The notes under the pieces were generated by a model. That model was not told where the DNA came from, made no database searches, and saw nothing but the letters and a program-made list of their open reading frames with translations. From Actinomycetes bacterium (GTDB lineage Bacteria; Actinomycetota; Acidimicrobiia; Acidimicrobiales; Ilumatobacteraceae): a stretch of DNA of 64,000 bases. The stretch is taken from NCBI GenBank assembly GCA_029782355.1, contig JAKOUY010000029.1, positions 62,001 through 126,000 of the forward strand, read 5' to 3'. The translations under genes and the position numbers were made by a program. Positions 10,193 through 18,596 of the stretch are shown here, in pieces. The number at the start of each line of letters is the position of its first letter. Within the stretch, counting starts at the first letter, position 1.

Positions 10193-10291
10193 GCGACCTC
10201 TCTCCGTAGTCGAACCGCCACATCTTTCCCGGTCGGCCAGAGGACATCAAGGGGGCGCGGCCGGCAACGAGTCGCCCTCTGCGGACACCGG

Positions 10292-10297
10292 TAGGGT
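10292..10297 (+). promoter_or_regulatory. Putative leaderless -10 element of the DUF445 gene
   Basis: TAGGGT ends 9 nt before the ATG at 10307. No ribosome binding site intervenes. Confidence 0.45.
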
Positions 10298-10306
10298 CGG
10301 CCGGGC

Positions 10307-11560
10307 ATGGACGAGCTGACGGCCAGCGAACGAGACAAGCGCGCCGGGCTGCGGCGGATGAAGCGCATCGCTACCGGATTCCTGGTCGGTGCCACCGTCG
10401 TCTTCCTGCTGACCCGGTGGCAGGAACCGCACCACCACTGGCTCGGCTACATCCGGGCGTTCGCCGAGGCGGCCATGGTCGGCGCGCTCGCCGACTGGTT
10501 CGCCGTCACCGCCCTGTTCCGCCACCCGTTGGGCATCCCCATCCCGCACACGGCGATCGTGCCCAAGCGCAAGGACCAGATCGGTCGATCGCTGGGCGAG
10601 TTCGTCCAGGACAACTTCCTCACCACCGAGGTGGTCGACGCCCGCTTGGCCAAGGCCCAGCTCGGCCAGCGCCTCGGCCACTGGCTGGCACAGCCCGTGA
10701 ACGCCTCCAAGGCCGGCGAGGCGATGGCCGACGCACTCGGCGGGGCGCTCGAGGTGCTCGATGACCGCGAGGTCGGTGGGGCCCTGGAGCAGCTCGTCGA
10801 GCGGCGGGTGCGGGCCATCGCCGTCGCCCCGGTGCTCGGCCGGGCGATCGACCTGTCGATCGAAGGCGGCCACCACCAGCGGCTGCTCGACGCCGTGCTC
10901 GCGGGGCTCGGCGGGTTCCTCGACGACAACCGGGACACCTTCCGCAAACGGCTGGAGCATGAGTCGCCGTGGTGGATCCCGGAGTCGATCGACGACCGGA
11001 TCTTCAACAAGATCTACACCGCGGTCCACACCTTCCTCGCCGACGTGCGCGCCGACGCCCACCACGACGTGCGCAGCGCCATCGACCAGCGCGTCCGGGC
11101 CTTCGCCGAGCGACTGCGCACCGATCCCGACCTCGCTGCCAAGGGCGAGGAGCTGACGAGCGAGTTGCTCGCCCATCCCGACGTGCGCGCCTGGCTCCGT
11201 TCGCTGTGGGGCGAGGTGAAGTCGGGCACCCTCGCCGCCACGGCCGATCCGCACAGCGAGCTGCGCCGGCGGATCGACGGGTCACTGGCCCAGGTCGGCC
11301 AGCGGCTGCATGACGATCCGGCCATGCAGGCCAAGGTCGACGCCTGGGTCCAGCGAGCGGTCGGCTACGTGGTCACCCACTACCAGCACGAGGTGGCCGA
11401 CCTGATCGCCACCACCGTGCAGTCCTGGGACGGCAAGGCCACCGGGGAGCGCATGGAGTTGCAGGTCGGCCGGGACCTGCAGTTCATCCGAATCAACGGC
11501 ACCCTGGTGGGCGGGATGGCCGGCCTGGTGATCTACACCCTGTCGCAGTGGCTGTTCTGA
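10307..11560 (+). CDS. DUF445 family membrane-associated protein
   Basis: A 417-residue member of the DUF445 family. Diagnostic pieces are an N-terminal transmembrane helix (IATGFLVGATVVFLLTRW), the conserved GYIRAFAEAAMVGALADWFAV segment, the ALFRHPLGIPIPHTAIVP motif, and KRKDQIGRSLGEFVQDNF. A long helical domain follows (residues about 105-380), and a second membrane helix closes the protein (GMAGLVIYTLSQWLF), preceded by the family motif LQFIRINGTLVGG. The family occurs widely in bacteria without a settled function; the topology suggests a cytosolic helical body tethered at both ends. A leaderless-type TAGGGT element sits before the ATG. It is divergent from the secreted-protein pair and convergent with the coiled-coil gene. 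Confidence 0.92.
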   Translation: MDELTASERDKRAGLRRMKRIATGFLVGATVVFLLTRWQEPHHHWLGYIRAFAEAAMVGALADWFAVTALFRHPLGIPIPHTAIVPKRKDQIGRSLGEFVQDNFLTTEVVDARLAKAQLGQRLGHWLAQPVNASKAGEAMADALGGALEVLDDREVGGALEQLVERRVRAIAVAPVLGRAIDLSIEGGHHQRLLDAVLAGLGGFLDDNRDTFRKRLEHESPWWIPESIDDRIFNKIYTAVHTFLADVRADAHHDVRSAIDQRVRAFAERLRTDPDLAAKGEELTSELLAHPDVRAWLRSLWGEVKSGTLAATADPHSELRRRIDGSLAQVGQRLHDDPAMQAKVDAWVQRAVGYVVTHYQHEVADLIATTVQSWDGKATGERMELQVGRDLQFIRINGTLVGGMAGLVIYTLSQWLF

Positions 11561-11566
11561 CGCCGT

Positions 11567-11580
11567 CCGCCAACCGGCGG
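11567..11580. terminator. Small GC hairpin between convergent genes
   Basis: CCGCC-AACC-GGCGG, a 5-bp stem with a 4-base loop, lies in the 33-bp gap between two convergent genes. There is no T-tract, so it may at best assist termination in both directions. Confidence 0.3.
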
Positions 11581-11593
11581 CGCGCCGGAGCGG

Positions 11594-12778
11594 TCAGCTC
11601 GACGAGGTGATCTCCCCGGAGTACTGCACCTGCGCCCCCGGGCACGCCGGCTTGGCGCTGTCCTCGGACAGGACGATGCGGTAGGCGGCAATGACGATGT
11701 CGTTGGTGGCCGGATCGGCCTGGTAGGTGGCCGGAAGGAGGACGATGTTCACCGTCGCCGGCGTGGACGTCCCGTTGCACGACGGTTGGTACGAACCCTT
11801 GAGGTCGGCGGTCCCCGCCCAGGTGCCCCCGAGGGTCTGGGCGACCGTGGTCGACAGCATGCCGTCGATGCTCAGCGAGATCGACCCCGGCTTCGACGAC
11901 GACAGCTTGGCGGCGGCGTCGACCGACGCCGGCACGTCACACTTGGTCGACGACGAGCAGGTCGTGCCGGCCTTCAGCGAGGCGGCGAACGCCCCTGGCT
12001 TGGGACCGATGGCCGAGGCATCCTGAGAGATCGCCGGCGCCGTGCCGGACGAGGCCGTGGCCAGCTGGGTGGACAGCGACTTGACCTGATCCTGGCTGGC
12101 GGCCAGCGCCGACTTGGCGTCCTGCAACGCCGTTTGGGCGGCACTCAGCTGGGTCTTCGCCGCGGCGAGCTGGCCGGTCAACCCGGTCCCGGCCGCACCG
12201 TTGGCGCCGGCCGCGCCGACCTGCTTGGTCAGCTCGTCGACCTTGGCCTGGGCGACCCGCAGCGCGGCCTCCTGTTTGGTGAGCCGCTCGACCTCACTGG
12301 TCAACGAGTCGACGTCTCGTCTGGCCTGGCGGTCACGCAAGGTCATCCACGTCGCCGCCGCACCGGCCGCCAGGAGCAGCAGGCTCAGTAGGGCGATGAG
12401 CCAGCCGACGGTGCCACGGCGACGTCGCGGCGACGGCACCACCGGCATCGTGGTCGCCGGCCTGGCGGCGTGGCGCAGCGTCGACGGGGCCAGCGCGGCA
12501 ACGATCTCCTCCGCCCGCTTCGGGCTGACGCCGATGCGGTCGACGATTCGCTGGGCGGCGACATCGCGGTCCGGGGCGTCGGAGATGGCGTCGTAGGCGC
12601 CGGCCTTGACGACCTTGAGCACCCGCTCGATCTCGTCGTGGTCCTCATCGGTCAACGCGCCGTAGTCGGCGCTCAACTCGGCCTTGGCCAACGACGGATC
12701 GGTGGCCAGGTCACCGCCGACCCGTTGCAGCGCCGTGTTCCATGCGACGTTGACCCTCGTCGGATCTCGGAAAATCAC
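11594..12778 (-). CDS. Membrane-anchored coiled-coil protein with a four-Cys extracytoplasmic domain (paralogue 1)
   Basis: Not a family I can name. The GTG at 12778 is chosen because GAGGAG lies 6 nt upstream; the open frame extends further but without support. The 394 residues divide into a cytosolic helical domain (1-105, with KAGAYDAI at 58-65 and GVSPKRAEEIVAALAP at 83-98), a single membrane helix (123-144), a coiled coil (about 150-240) and a beta-rich outer domain with Cys274, Cys280, Cys334 and Cys379. The protein 1 kb upstream (13775-14920) has the same four-part design, ungapped N-terminal alignment and all four Cys, so they are paralogues. The layout suggests a signal-transducing or envelope-scaffold protein. 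The cytosolic GVSP...AEEIV segment looks like a short nucleic-acid- or protein-binding helical hairpin, but this is inference. Confidence 0.82.
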   Translation of the reverse strand: MIFRDPTRVNVAWNTALQRVGGDLATDPSLAKAELSADYGALTDEDHDEIERVLKVVKAGAYDAISDAPDRDVAAQRIVDRIGVSPKRAEEIVAALAPSTLRHAARPATTMPVVPSPRRRRGTVGWLIALLSLLLLAAGAAATWMTLRDRQARRDVDSLTSEVERLTKQEAALRVAQAKVDELTKQVGAAGANGAAGTGLTGQLAAAKTQLSAAQTALQDAKSALAASQDQVKSLSTQLATASSGTAPAISQDASAIGPKPGAFAASLKAGTTCSSSTKCDVPASVDAAAKLSSSKPGSISLSIDGMLSTTVAQTLGGTWAGTADLKGSYQPSCNGTSTPATVNIVLLPATYQADPATNDIVIAAYRIVLSEDSAKPACPGAQVQYSGEITSSS

Positions 12779-12927
12779 CGCGGCTCCTCTGCCGGTTACC
12801 CAATGCGGCGCCACTGGGGAGCCGACCCGACCAACCCTAGGCCACCAGGCGGACGTTGTGTGCTCGCCGCACGCTCCGCGTCGAACGACCCGCCCACGGT
12901 GACCGACGGGATCCGCTGCCTCCGGAC

Positions 12928-13749
12928 CTACGGGTTCTGGCCGCTCACCGCCTTGCGATACCGGTCGAGGACGACGTCCCCGTACTCCGGGTGGGTCAGC
13001 ACCCAGAAGCGATCGGCTCGCACCGCGTCGACCACCAGCGCGGCGACGTCTGCCGGGGACATCCCGCTGACGATCCCGTCGTGGAGCGCCGCGGTCATGC
13101 CCTGGGTCACCGGGCTGGTGCTCTCCGCCGGCACCGGGCCGCGAGCGGGGTCCCACCGATCCTCCATCAGGTTGGTGCGCACGAACCCGGGGCACAGCAC
13201 GCTGACCCCGATGGGCTCGGCCGTGGCTCGGAGGTCGCCGTACAGCGACTCGCTCAACGCCACCACGGCGTGCTTGGTGGCGGCATACGGGGCGTATCCG
13301 GGCATGGCCAGCAGCCCAGCCATCGACGCCGTGTTCACCAGGTGACCCTCACCCTGGTCGCGCATGATCGGCAGGAAGGCACGAACCCCGTGGACGACGC
13401 CGTACAGGTTGACGCCGACGATCCACTCCCAGGCGCTGAACGGACCGGTCCACGGGTCGCCGCGACCCACGGTCCCGGCGTTATTGCAGACCACGTGGGC
13501 CGCGCCGAACCGCTCCATCGTCGCTTCGGCCAACGCCTGGACGCTGGCCTCACTGGACGTGTCGCACACCACCGGCAGCACCTCCGTGCCGGCCTCGCCG
13601 AGGGCCACCTCGACCTCGCGCATCCGCCGCTCGTCGAGGTCAGCCAGCACCACCTTCATCCCCGCCGTGGCGAAGGCCTCGGCCAATCCCCGTCCGATGC
13701 CACTGGCGCCGCCCGTGACCACGGCGACCTTTCCCTCGAGCTGTTCCAT
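12928..13749 (-). CDS. Short-chain dehydrogenase/reductase
   Basis: A classical SDR of 273 residues. The NAD(P) loop is VTGGASGIGRG near residue 11, the Asp after the second strand (LADLDERRM) favours NAD or restricts NADP, and CNNAGTVG is the NNAG motif. The catalytic pair is Tyr and Lys in APYAATKHAV, with the preceding Ser in NTASMAGLL. The C-terminal EYGDVVLDRYRKAVSG is typical of actinobacterial SDRs in lipid or steroid degradation clusters. The ATG at 13749 has a CAAGAT element 6 nt upstream, consistent with a leaderless start. It sits between the two coiled-coil paralogues on the same strand, but the spacing does not force a common function. Substrate unknown. Confidence 0.93.
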   Translation of the reverse strand: MEQLEGKVAVVTGGASGIGRGLAEAFATAGMKVVLADLDERRMREVEVALGEAGTEVLPVVCDTSSEASVQALAEATMERFGAAHVVCNNAGTVGRGDPWTGPFSAWEWIVGVNLYGVVHGVRAFLPIMRDQGEGHLVNTASMAGLLAMPGYAPYAATKHAVVALSESLYGDLRATAEPIGVSVLCPGFVRTNLMEDRWDPARGPVPAESTSPVTQGMTAALHDGIVSGMSPADVAALVVDAVRADRFWVLTHPEYGDVVLDRYRKAVSGQNP

Positions 13750-13774
13750 GGCCCCATCTTGGACCGCAGGCGAC

Positions 13775-14920
13775 CTACGGCCGATAGGTGAACGTCCCGT
13801 GCATGCCGAACGCCAGACCGTGGCAGCTCGGCGTCGACTCGGCGATCGCCAGGTTGACCTCGGTGATCGTCACCGTCTTCGCCGCCCCATCGGCCGCCAG
13901 CTTGGTGGGCGCCATCAGCACGCCGACCGCCGACGAGGTGGTCGCCCCGTCGCACACCGGCGAGTACGCCGGCTGCAGCGTGCCCTCGCCGGCCCACACC
14001 CCGGTGGGCGTCTGGTGGACGGTGGCCGTGAGCACCCCGTCGACGGCCAGCGTCACGGTGTGCTCGCCACTGGCGCGGATCTGCACCGTGGCGGCGAACG
14101 GCGTGGGCGCCTGGCACCCGCCGGTGCCGTCGCACGCCCCATCCGGCGTGAAGGTGCCGGCGAACTGGCCCTCGGTGGTCGACAGGTCACCCGCGGCCAC
14201 CTCGAACGCTGCGGTCCCCGCCCGCGCCACCGCCGCGTCACGCTGCTTGGTCAGCGAGGCCACCCGTTGCTCGGCCGCCTGCAGCCGCTGGACCAAGGCG
14301 CCGACGTCGCTGCCGCCGGTGGAACGGCGCAGCTGGTCGAGGGCGCGCTGGGCGGCCTCGAGCTCGGCCTGCGCGGCGGCGGCCGCGGCCCGGGCCTGGG
14401 CGGCCTGCCCGCTGGCCGGGCGCAGCTGCTCGACCTCGGCCTGCAACCGGTCGAGCCGGTCGCCGTCGTGGCGGATGCGCAGCACGGCCCACACCAGCCC
14501 ACCGGCGAGGGCCAGGGCGGCCACGGCGAGTGCGCCGGCCAGGCGACGCGGCCCGGTCGACGTCGGACCGGCCGTCGGCGCCGAGGCCACCGCCGGAGCC
14601 GGACCGCCGCGGGTGCGCAGCCGATCGGGCGCCAGCACCTGGACCAGCTCGACGGCTTGGGCCTCGCTGACGCCGAGTTGGGCGACCATGGCCGCCGCGG
14701 CGTCCTCGCGGAACGGGGCCCGCTCGACCAGGCGGTAGGCGCCGGCGTGCAGGGCGGCAACGAGGTTGTCGACGTCCGCCCGGTCGGCATCAGAGGGTGC
14801 CGGATACCGGGCCAGCAGCTCGGTGCGGGCCAGCGCCGGATCGGTCAGCAGGCGCGGCCCGACCTGGTAGAGCGAGTCGGCCCACACCCGGCGCAGGTTG
14901 TCGAGGCTGTGAACGACCAC
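13775..14920 (-). CDS. Membrane-anchored coiled-coil protein with a four-Cys extracytoplasmic domain (paralogue 2)
   Basis: The second member of the pair described at 11594-12778. The GTG at 14920 is chosen because GAGGAG lies 4 nt upstream. The 381 residues show a cytosolic helical domain (1-105; HAGAYRLV at 58-65 occupies the same positions as KAGAYDAI in paralogue 1), a membrane helix (about 127-147), an Ala/Gln-rich coiled coil (150-230) and an outer beta domain with Cys263, Cys269, Cys323 and Cys366. The outer domains align through SISLSIDG / TVTLAVDG, GTWAG / GVWAG and the AYSPVC / SYQPSC segment. The C-x5-C pair is kept. Function unknown. It is divergent from the large mycofactocin-related operon and shares its promoter region with it. 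Confidence 0.82.
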   Translation of the reverse strand: MVVHSLDNLRRVWADSLYQVGPRLLTDPALARTELLARYPAPSDADRADVDNLVAALHAGAYRLVERAPFREDAAAAMVAQLGVSEAQAVELVQVLAPDRLRTRGGPAPAVASAPTAGPTSTGPRRLAGALAVAALALAGGLVWAVLRIRHDGDRLDRLQAEVEQLRPASGQAAQARAAAAAAQAELEAAQRALDQLRRSTGGSDVGALVQRLQAAEQRVASLTKQRDAAVARAGTAAFEVAAGDLSTTEGQFAGTFTPDGACDGTGGCQAPTPFAATVQIRASGEHTVTLAVDGVLTATVHQTPTGVWAGEGTLQPAYSPVCDGATTSSAVGVLMAPTKLAADGAAKTVTITEVNLAIAESTPSCHGLAFGMHGTFTYRP

Positions 14921-14942
14921 GGGACTCCTCGGGGCGAACCGT

Positions 14943-14963
14943 GGCTCCGATGGCTGCGGAGCC
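14943..14963. promoter_or_regulatory. Inverted repeat in the divergent promoter, GGCTCCG-N7-CGGAGCC
   Basis: A perfect 7-bp inverted repeat with a 7-base centre lies between the coiled-coil gene and the OYE-headed operon. It is a candidate operator for either direction. A short palindrome is not strong evidence in such GC-rich DNA. Confidence 0.35.
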
Positions 14964-15008
14964 GGTCCCACGGTAGCTGCGCCTCGGGGCTCGCCGAACC
15001 CGGCCGAC

Positions 15009-15014
15009 TACCCT
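15009..15014 (+). promoter_or_regulatory. Putative leaderless -10 element of the OYE/Fix/Mft operon
   Basis: TACCCT ends 7 nt before the GTG at 15022 and leaves no room for a ribosome binding site on the transcript. Confidence 0.5.
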
Positions 15015-15021
15015 GGCCGGC

Positions 15022-17034
15022 GTGGCGTACCGGTACCTGTGGTCCCCGCTGCAGCTCGGTCCGATCACCACCCGCAACCGCATCGTCTTCAGTGCCCACC
15101 TGACCAACTACGCCCGCGGCGGGCGGCCGACCGACCAGCACGCCGCCTACTACGCGGCCCGGGCGGAAGGTGGAGCCGGGCTGATCATCACCGAGGAACA
15201 CTCGACCCACCCGACCGACTGGCCCTACGAGAAGCTGATCCACGGCTTCCATCGCGACGTGATCCCCGGCTACCGGCGGATCACCGACGCCGTCCATCGA
15301 CACCGGGTGCCGATCATCGCCCAGATCAACCACAACGGCGGGCAGGGCTCCGGCATGTACAGCCGGCTCCCGGTGTGGGCGCCCTCCCCCGTGGCCGACC
15401 CGCTGTTCCGCGAGGTCCCCAAAGCCGTCAGCCAGGCCGAGATCGACGAGATCGTCGCCGGCTACGCCCTGGTGGCCGAGCACTGTGCGGAGGGCGGGTT
15501 CGACGGCATCGAGTTGCAGTGCAGCCACAGCTCGATCGTCCGCGGCTTCCTCTCCCCCGCCACCAACCGGCGCACCGACGACTACGGCGGAACCCTGGCC
15601 AACCGGGCCCGGTTGCTGCTCGACATCGTCGGCGCGGTTCGCCGGGTGGTCGGCGCCCGCCTGGCCCTCGGCGTGCGGATCTGTGGCGACGAGCTGATCG
15701 AGGGCGGCACGACCATCGACGACGCCGTCGCCGTCGCTCGGATGGTGGAGTCGACCGGCCAGGTCGACTACATCAACACCTCGATCGGCGTGGCCACGGC
15801 GAGCCTGTTCATGATCGAGGCCAGCATGCACGTGCCGCCGAACTACGCGCTGTTCATCCCCTCGGCGATCCGCAAGGCCGTCGACCTCCCGGTGGTCGGG
15901 GTCGGCCGGTTCAAGGATCCGCTGCAGGCCGAGCGGGCCATCGCCGAGGGGCACTGCGACCTGGTCGGCGTGGTTCGCGGTCAGATCGCCGATCCCGACT
16001 TCGCCCGCAAGGCCCGCGCCGGCGCCGCCGAGGACATCCGCCTGTGCCTGTCCTGCAACCAGGAGTGCGTCGGGCGGATGGGCCTCAACCGCTGGCTCGG
16101 GTGCATCGAGAACCCGCACACCGGACGCGAGGCGCAGCACACCGGCAGCACCCGCCCGCCCGCCAGCCCGGGATCCACACGCCCGGCGGACGTGCTGGTG
16201 GTCGGCGCCGGGCCCGCCGGGCTGCAGGCCGCCATCGCCGCCGCCGGGCACGGCCATCGGGTGACCGTCTGCGAGCGTGGCCCGCTGGCCGGGGGCCAGG
16301 TGCGCCTGGCCGCCTCCGTCCCCAACCGGGCCGAGCTGGGTGACCTGATCCGCAACCAGCTGGCCGAGTGCCGGCGGCTCGGCGTGACCATCGAGTACGG
16401 GTGCGCGGTGGATGCCGACGAGGTCGCCCGGCGGGGCGCCGACCACGTCATCGTGGCCACCGGCGCCGTAACCCAGCGTCCGTGGTGGGCCGGTGCCGAG
16501 CTGGCCAACGTCGCCGACGTCGTCGAGGTCCTCGACGGCACCGCCCATCCGACCGGGTCGGTGGTCGTCCTCGACGAGATCGGCTTCCACCACGCCACCT
16601 CGGTGGCCGAGGTCCTCGCCGCCCGGGGCTGCACGGTCGAGATCGTCACGCCGGGCATGGTGGTCGGCCAGGACCTGGGCATCACCCTCGACATGGAGCA
16701 CTGGTGGATGCGGGCCGAGGCAGCCGGCATCATCCAGTCCACCGACCTCGTCCCGATGGGCTTCGACGGCACCACCCTCCAGCTCCTCCACCACCCCACC
16801 GGTCGAGCGGTGGAACGGCGCCCCGACTGGCTGGTCCTCGCCGTGCCCGGACGACCGGCCGACGAGCTGTACCACGAACTGCGCCGCCGGTCGATCTCCG
16901 TCGAGCGCATCGGTGACTGCGTCGCCCCGCGGCGGGCCCACGCGGCCATCGTCGACGGTCAGCGGGCCGGCGACGCCGTCGTCGGTGGGGCCCGGAGCGA
17001 CGCCGCCCGGCGACCGGTCCAGGCCGTTCGGTAG
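15022..17034 (+). CDS. OYE/FadH-family flavin oxidoreductase (FMN, FAD, 4Fe-4S)
   Basis: A 670-residue member of the 2,4-dienoyl-CoA reductase/trimethylamine dehydrogenase group. Residues 1-345 form the FMN-binding TIM barrel of old yellow enzyme: LWSPLQLGPITTRNRIVFSAH, AQINHNGGQGSG, SPATNRRTDDYGG with conserved Arg/Asp, and VGVGRFKDPLQAER near the phosphate site. The 4Fe-4S cluster follows as CLSCNQECVGRMGLNRWLGC (C-x2-C-x3-C-x11-C). The C-terminal half binds FAD and NAD(P) (VLVVGAGPAGLQAAIAAA; VVVLDEIGFHHATSVAEV). Members of this family are recurrent companions of mycofactocin genes, and MftE and MftF lie 4-6 kb downstream in the same operon. The GTG start is 7 nt after a TACCCT hexamer. 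The substrate is unknown; an enone, enoyl thioester or amine are all possible. Confidence 0.93.
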   Translation: MAYRYLWSPLQLGPITTRNRIVFSAHLTNYARGGRPTDQHAAYYAARAEGGAGLIITEEHSTHPTDWPYEKLIHGFHRDVIPGYRRITDAVHRHRVPIIAQINHNGGQGSGMYSRLPVWAPSPVADPLFREVPKAVSQAEIDEIVAGYALVAEHCAEGGFDGIELQCSHSSIVRGFLSPATNRRTDDYGGTLANRARLLLDIVGAVRRVVGARLALGVRICGDELIEGGTTIDDAVAVARMVESTGQVDYINTSIGVATASLFMIEASMHVPPNYALFIPSAIRKAVDLPVVGVGRFKDPLQAERAIAEGHCDLVGVVRGQIADPDFARKARAGAAEDIRLCLSCNQECVGRMGLNRWLGCIENPHTGREAQHTGSTRPPASPGSTRPADVLVVGAGPAGLQAAIAAAGHGHRVTVCERGPLAGGQVRLAASVPNRAELGDLIRNQLAECRRLGVTIEYGCAVDADEVARRGADHVIVATGAVTQRPWWAGAELANVADVVEVLDGTAHPTGSVVVLDEIGFHHATSVAEVLAARGCTVEIVTPGMVVGQDLGITLDMEHWWMRAEAAGIIQSTDLVPMGFDGTTLQLLHHPTGRAVERRPDWLVLAVPGRPADELYHELRRRSISVERIGDCVAPRRAHAAIVDGQRAGDAVVGGARSDAARRPVQAVR

Positions 17035-17037
17035 CCT
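17032..17037 (+). promoter_or_regulatory. Possible internal leaderless -10 element before the DedA gene
   Basis: TAGCCT, partly overlapping the stop codon of the OYE-type gene, ends 9 nt before the DedA ATG. It would give the rest of the operon its own transcript. Confidence 0.35.
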
Positions 17038-17046
17038 CGGCCCATC

Positions 17047-17703
17047 ATGTTCGCCGGCCCGTTCTCCTTCATCGGCCAGATCACCGAGCGGTTGAACGAC
17101 TGGGCCTCGAACCATTGGTTCCTGGCGGTCATCGTCGTCATCGCCTTCGTCGACGCGGTGATCCCGATCGTGCCCAGCGAGACCGCCCTGATCCTCGCCG
17201 GCATTGCCGTCAGCACCGACCGCGCGCCGTACCACCTGCTCACGGCCATGGCGTGCGGGGCCGCCGGGGCCTTCCTCGGTGACAACACGGCGTATCTCAT
17301 CGGCCGCCGCTTCGCCGGCGCCGTCGAGCGGTTCGCCGCCCGGCGCCCGTCGGTGGCCGGCAAGCTGCGCTGGGCGGAGTCCCAGATCGTCCGCCGCGGC
17401 GGGCCGCTGCTGATCACCGCCCGATTCGTCCCAGGGGGTCGCACCGCCCTGACCCTGGCCAGCGGCATCACCCGGCAGCGGCACCTCCGCTTCGCCGCCT
17501 GGGTCCTGGTGGCTGCGGTGATCTGGGCGGCGTTCTCGGCCGGACTCGCCTACCTGGTCGGCCGGCCGTTCAAGGACCACCACGCCGCGGCGTTCTGGAT
17601 GGCATTCGGCACGGCGATCACGATCAACGTGATCATCGAGCTCGTCCGCCACCGTCGGGCCGCCAATCGCCCGGCTGGCGAGGTCGGGGAGATCGGCGCG
17701 TGA
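17047..17703 (+). CDS. DedA/SNARE-associated family membrane protein
   Basis: A 218-residue polytopic protein of the DedA (VTT domain) family. These proteins act as lipid scramblases or flippases; some recycle undecaprenyl phosphate, others affect phosphatidylethanolamine or drug tolerance. Visible marks are the amphipathic re-entrant stretch with VIPIVPSETALILAG, the G-x-x-x-G-x-N loop GAFLGDNTAYLIGRR, and the essential re-entrant motif TARFVPGGRTALTLASG with the conserved Arg residues. A C-terminal membrane helix and a charged tail follow. The gene's stop overlaps the FixB start (GTGA), so it is physically part of the Fix/Mft operon, although no functional link between a DedA protein and mycofactocin is known to me. 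Confidence 0.92.
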   Translation: MFAGPFSFIGQITERLNDWASNHWFLAVIVVIAFVDAVIPIVPSETALILAGIAVSTDRAPYHLLTAMACGAAGAFLGDNTAYLIGRRFAGAVERFAARRPSVAGKLRWAESQIVRRGGPLLITARFVPGGRTALTLASGITRQRHLRFAAWVLVAAVIWAAFSAGLAYLVGRPFKDHHAAAFWMAFGTAITINVIIELVRHRRAANRPAGEVGEIGA

Positions 17704-18596
17704 TCGCCGTCGTCGTCGTGCGCGACGGCACCCTGCCGGCCGGCGCGGCGGAGGCGATCGCCGAGTGCGCCGGGCGCGGCCTGTTGGTCGGCACCGGCAC
17801 GCCGATCGCCGCCGACCGGTTGGGCGGCCTGGCCGCCTCGCTGGTCCTGGCCGACACCGCACCGTTCCGTCCCGGGGCCTATGCCGCGGCGTTGGCGGGA
17901 CGGCTGGCCGGAGAGCCCATCGTCGTCCTCCCGGCCAGCGCCGACGGTCGCGACCTGGCGCCGCGCCTGGCGCACGCCCTGCACCGCCCGCTCTACGCCC
18001 AGGCGACCCGGGTCGAGGCGGACCGGGTCGAGGTCGTCCGTGCCGGTGGCCAGGGCATGCAGCGCGTCAGCCCGGGGCGCGCCTTCGTGGCCACGCTGGT
18101 GCCAGGGGTTCGCGGCGTGCTGGTCGACGAGGCTCGTCCGGTCAGCGTCGAGCGCCTCGACCTCGACCTGGTCGACATCCCCGACGCCACCCCGATCGAG
18201 GTCATCCCACCCGACCCGTCGACCATCGACCTGGCCGAGGCCGAGCGCATCGTCGGCGGCGGGGCCGGTCTCGACGCCGCCGCACGGTTCAGCCAGCTCG
18301 GCGAGGTGGCGGCAGCCATCGGTGCCAGCGTCGGCGCCACCCGGGTCATCACCGATCGTCACTGGGTGGGCCACGAGCGCCAGATCGGCACCACCGGGGT
18401 GGTCGTCGCCCCGCAGCTGTACCTCGCCTTCGGTGTCAGCGGGGCGGTCCAGCACACCGCCGGTCTTGGCCACCCCGAGCACATCGTCGCGGTGAACACC
18501 GACCCACACTGCCCGATGATGCAGATGGCCGACCTGGCCGTGGTCGCCGACGCCAACGCCACCCTCGACGAGCTGTGCCGGCAGGTCGGCCGATGA
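17700..18596 (+). CDS. fixB: Electron transfer flavoprotein alpha subunit (FixB-like)
   Basis: ETF alpha binds the electron-carrying FAD. The C-terminal FAD domain is recognisable: ATRVITDRHWVGHERQIG, TTGVVVAPQLYLAFGVSGAVQH and HIVAVNTDPHCPMMQMADL, which correspond to the family pattern G-x-S-G-A-x-Q-H and the N-x-D-P-x-x-P segment. The N-terminal 180 residues are less conserved, and at 298 residues the protein is slightly short. It is coupled by overlapping codons to DedA upstream and FixC downstream. With FixA, FixC and FixX in the same operon, it should pass electrons from a dehydrogenase through FixC/FixX to quinone, or work in the opposite bifurcating direction; the sequence alone does not decide this. 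Confidence 0.92.
   Translation: MIAVVVVRDGTLPAGAAEAIAECAGRGLLVGTGTPIAADRLGGLAASLVLADTAPFRPGAYAAALAGRLAGEPIVVLPASADGRDLAPRLAHALHRPLYAQATRVEADRVEVVRAGGQGMQRVSPGRAFVATLVPGVRGVLVDEARPVSVERLDLDLVDIPDATPIEVIPPDPSTIDLAEAERIVGGGAGLDAAARFSQLGEVAAAIGASVGATRVITDRHWVGHERQIGTTGVVVAPQLYLAFGVSGAVQHTAGLGHPEHIVAVNTDPHCPMMQMADLAVVADANATLDELCRQVGR

Noticed and set aside
14845-17862. A 1005-codon open frame on the minus strand opposite the OYE and DedA genes
   Set aside because: It is antisense to genes with clear domains, is Arg/Gly/Asp/His-biased as expected from GC-rich complement frames, and contains no recognisable motif.
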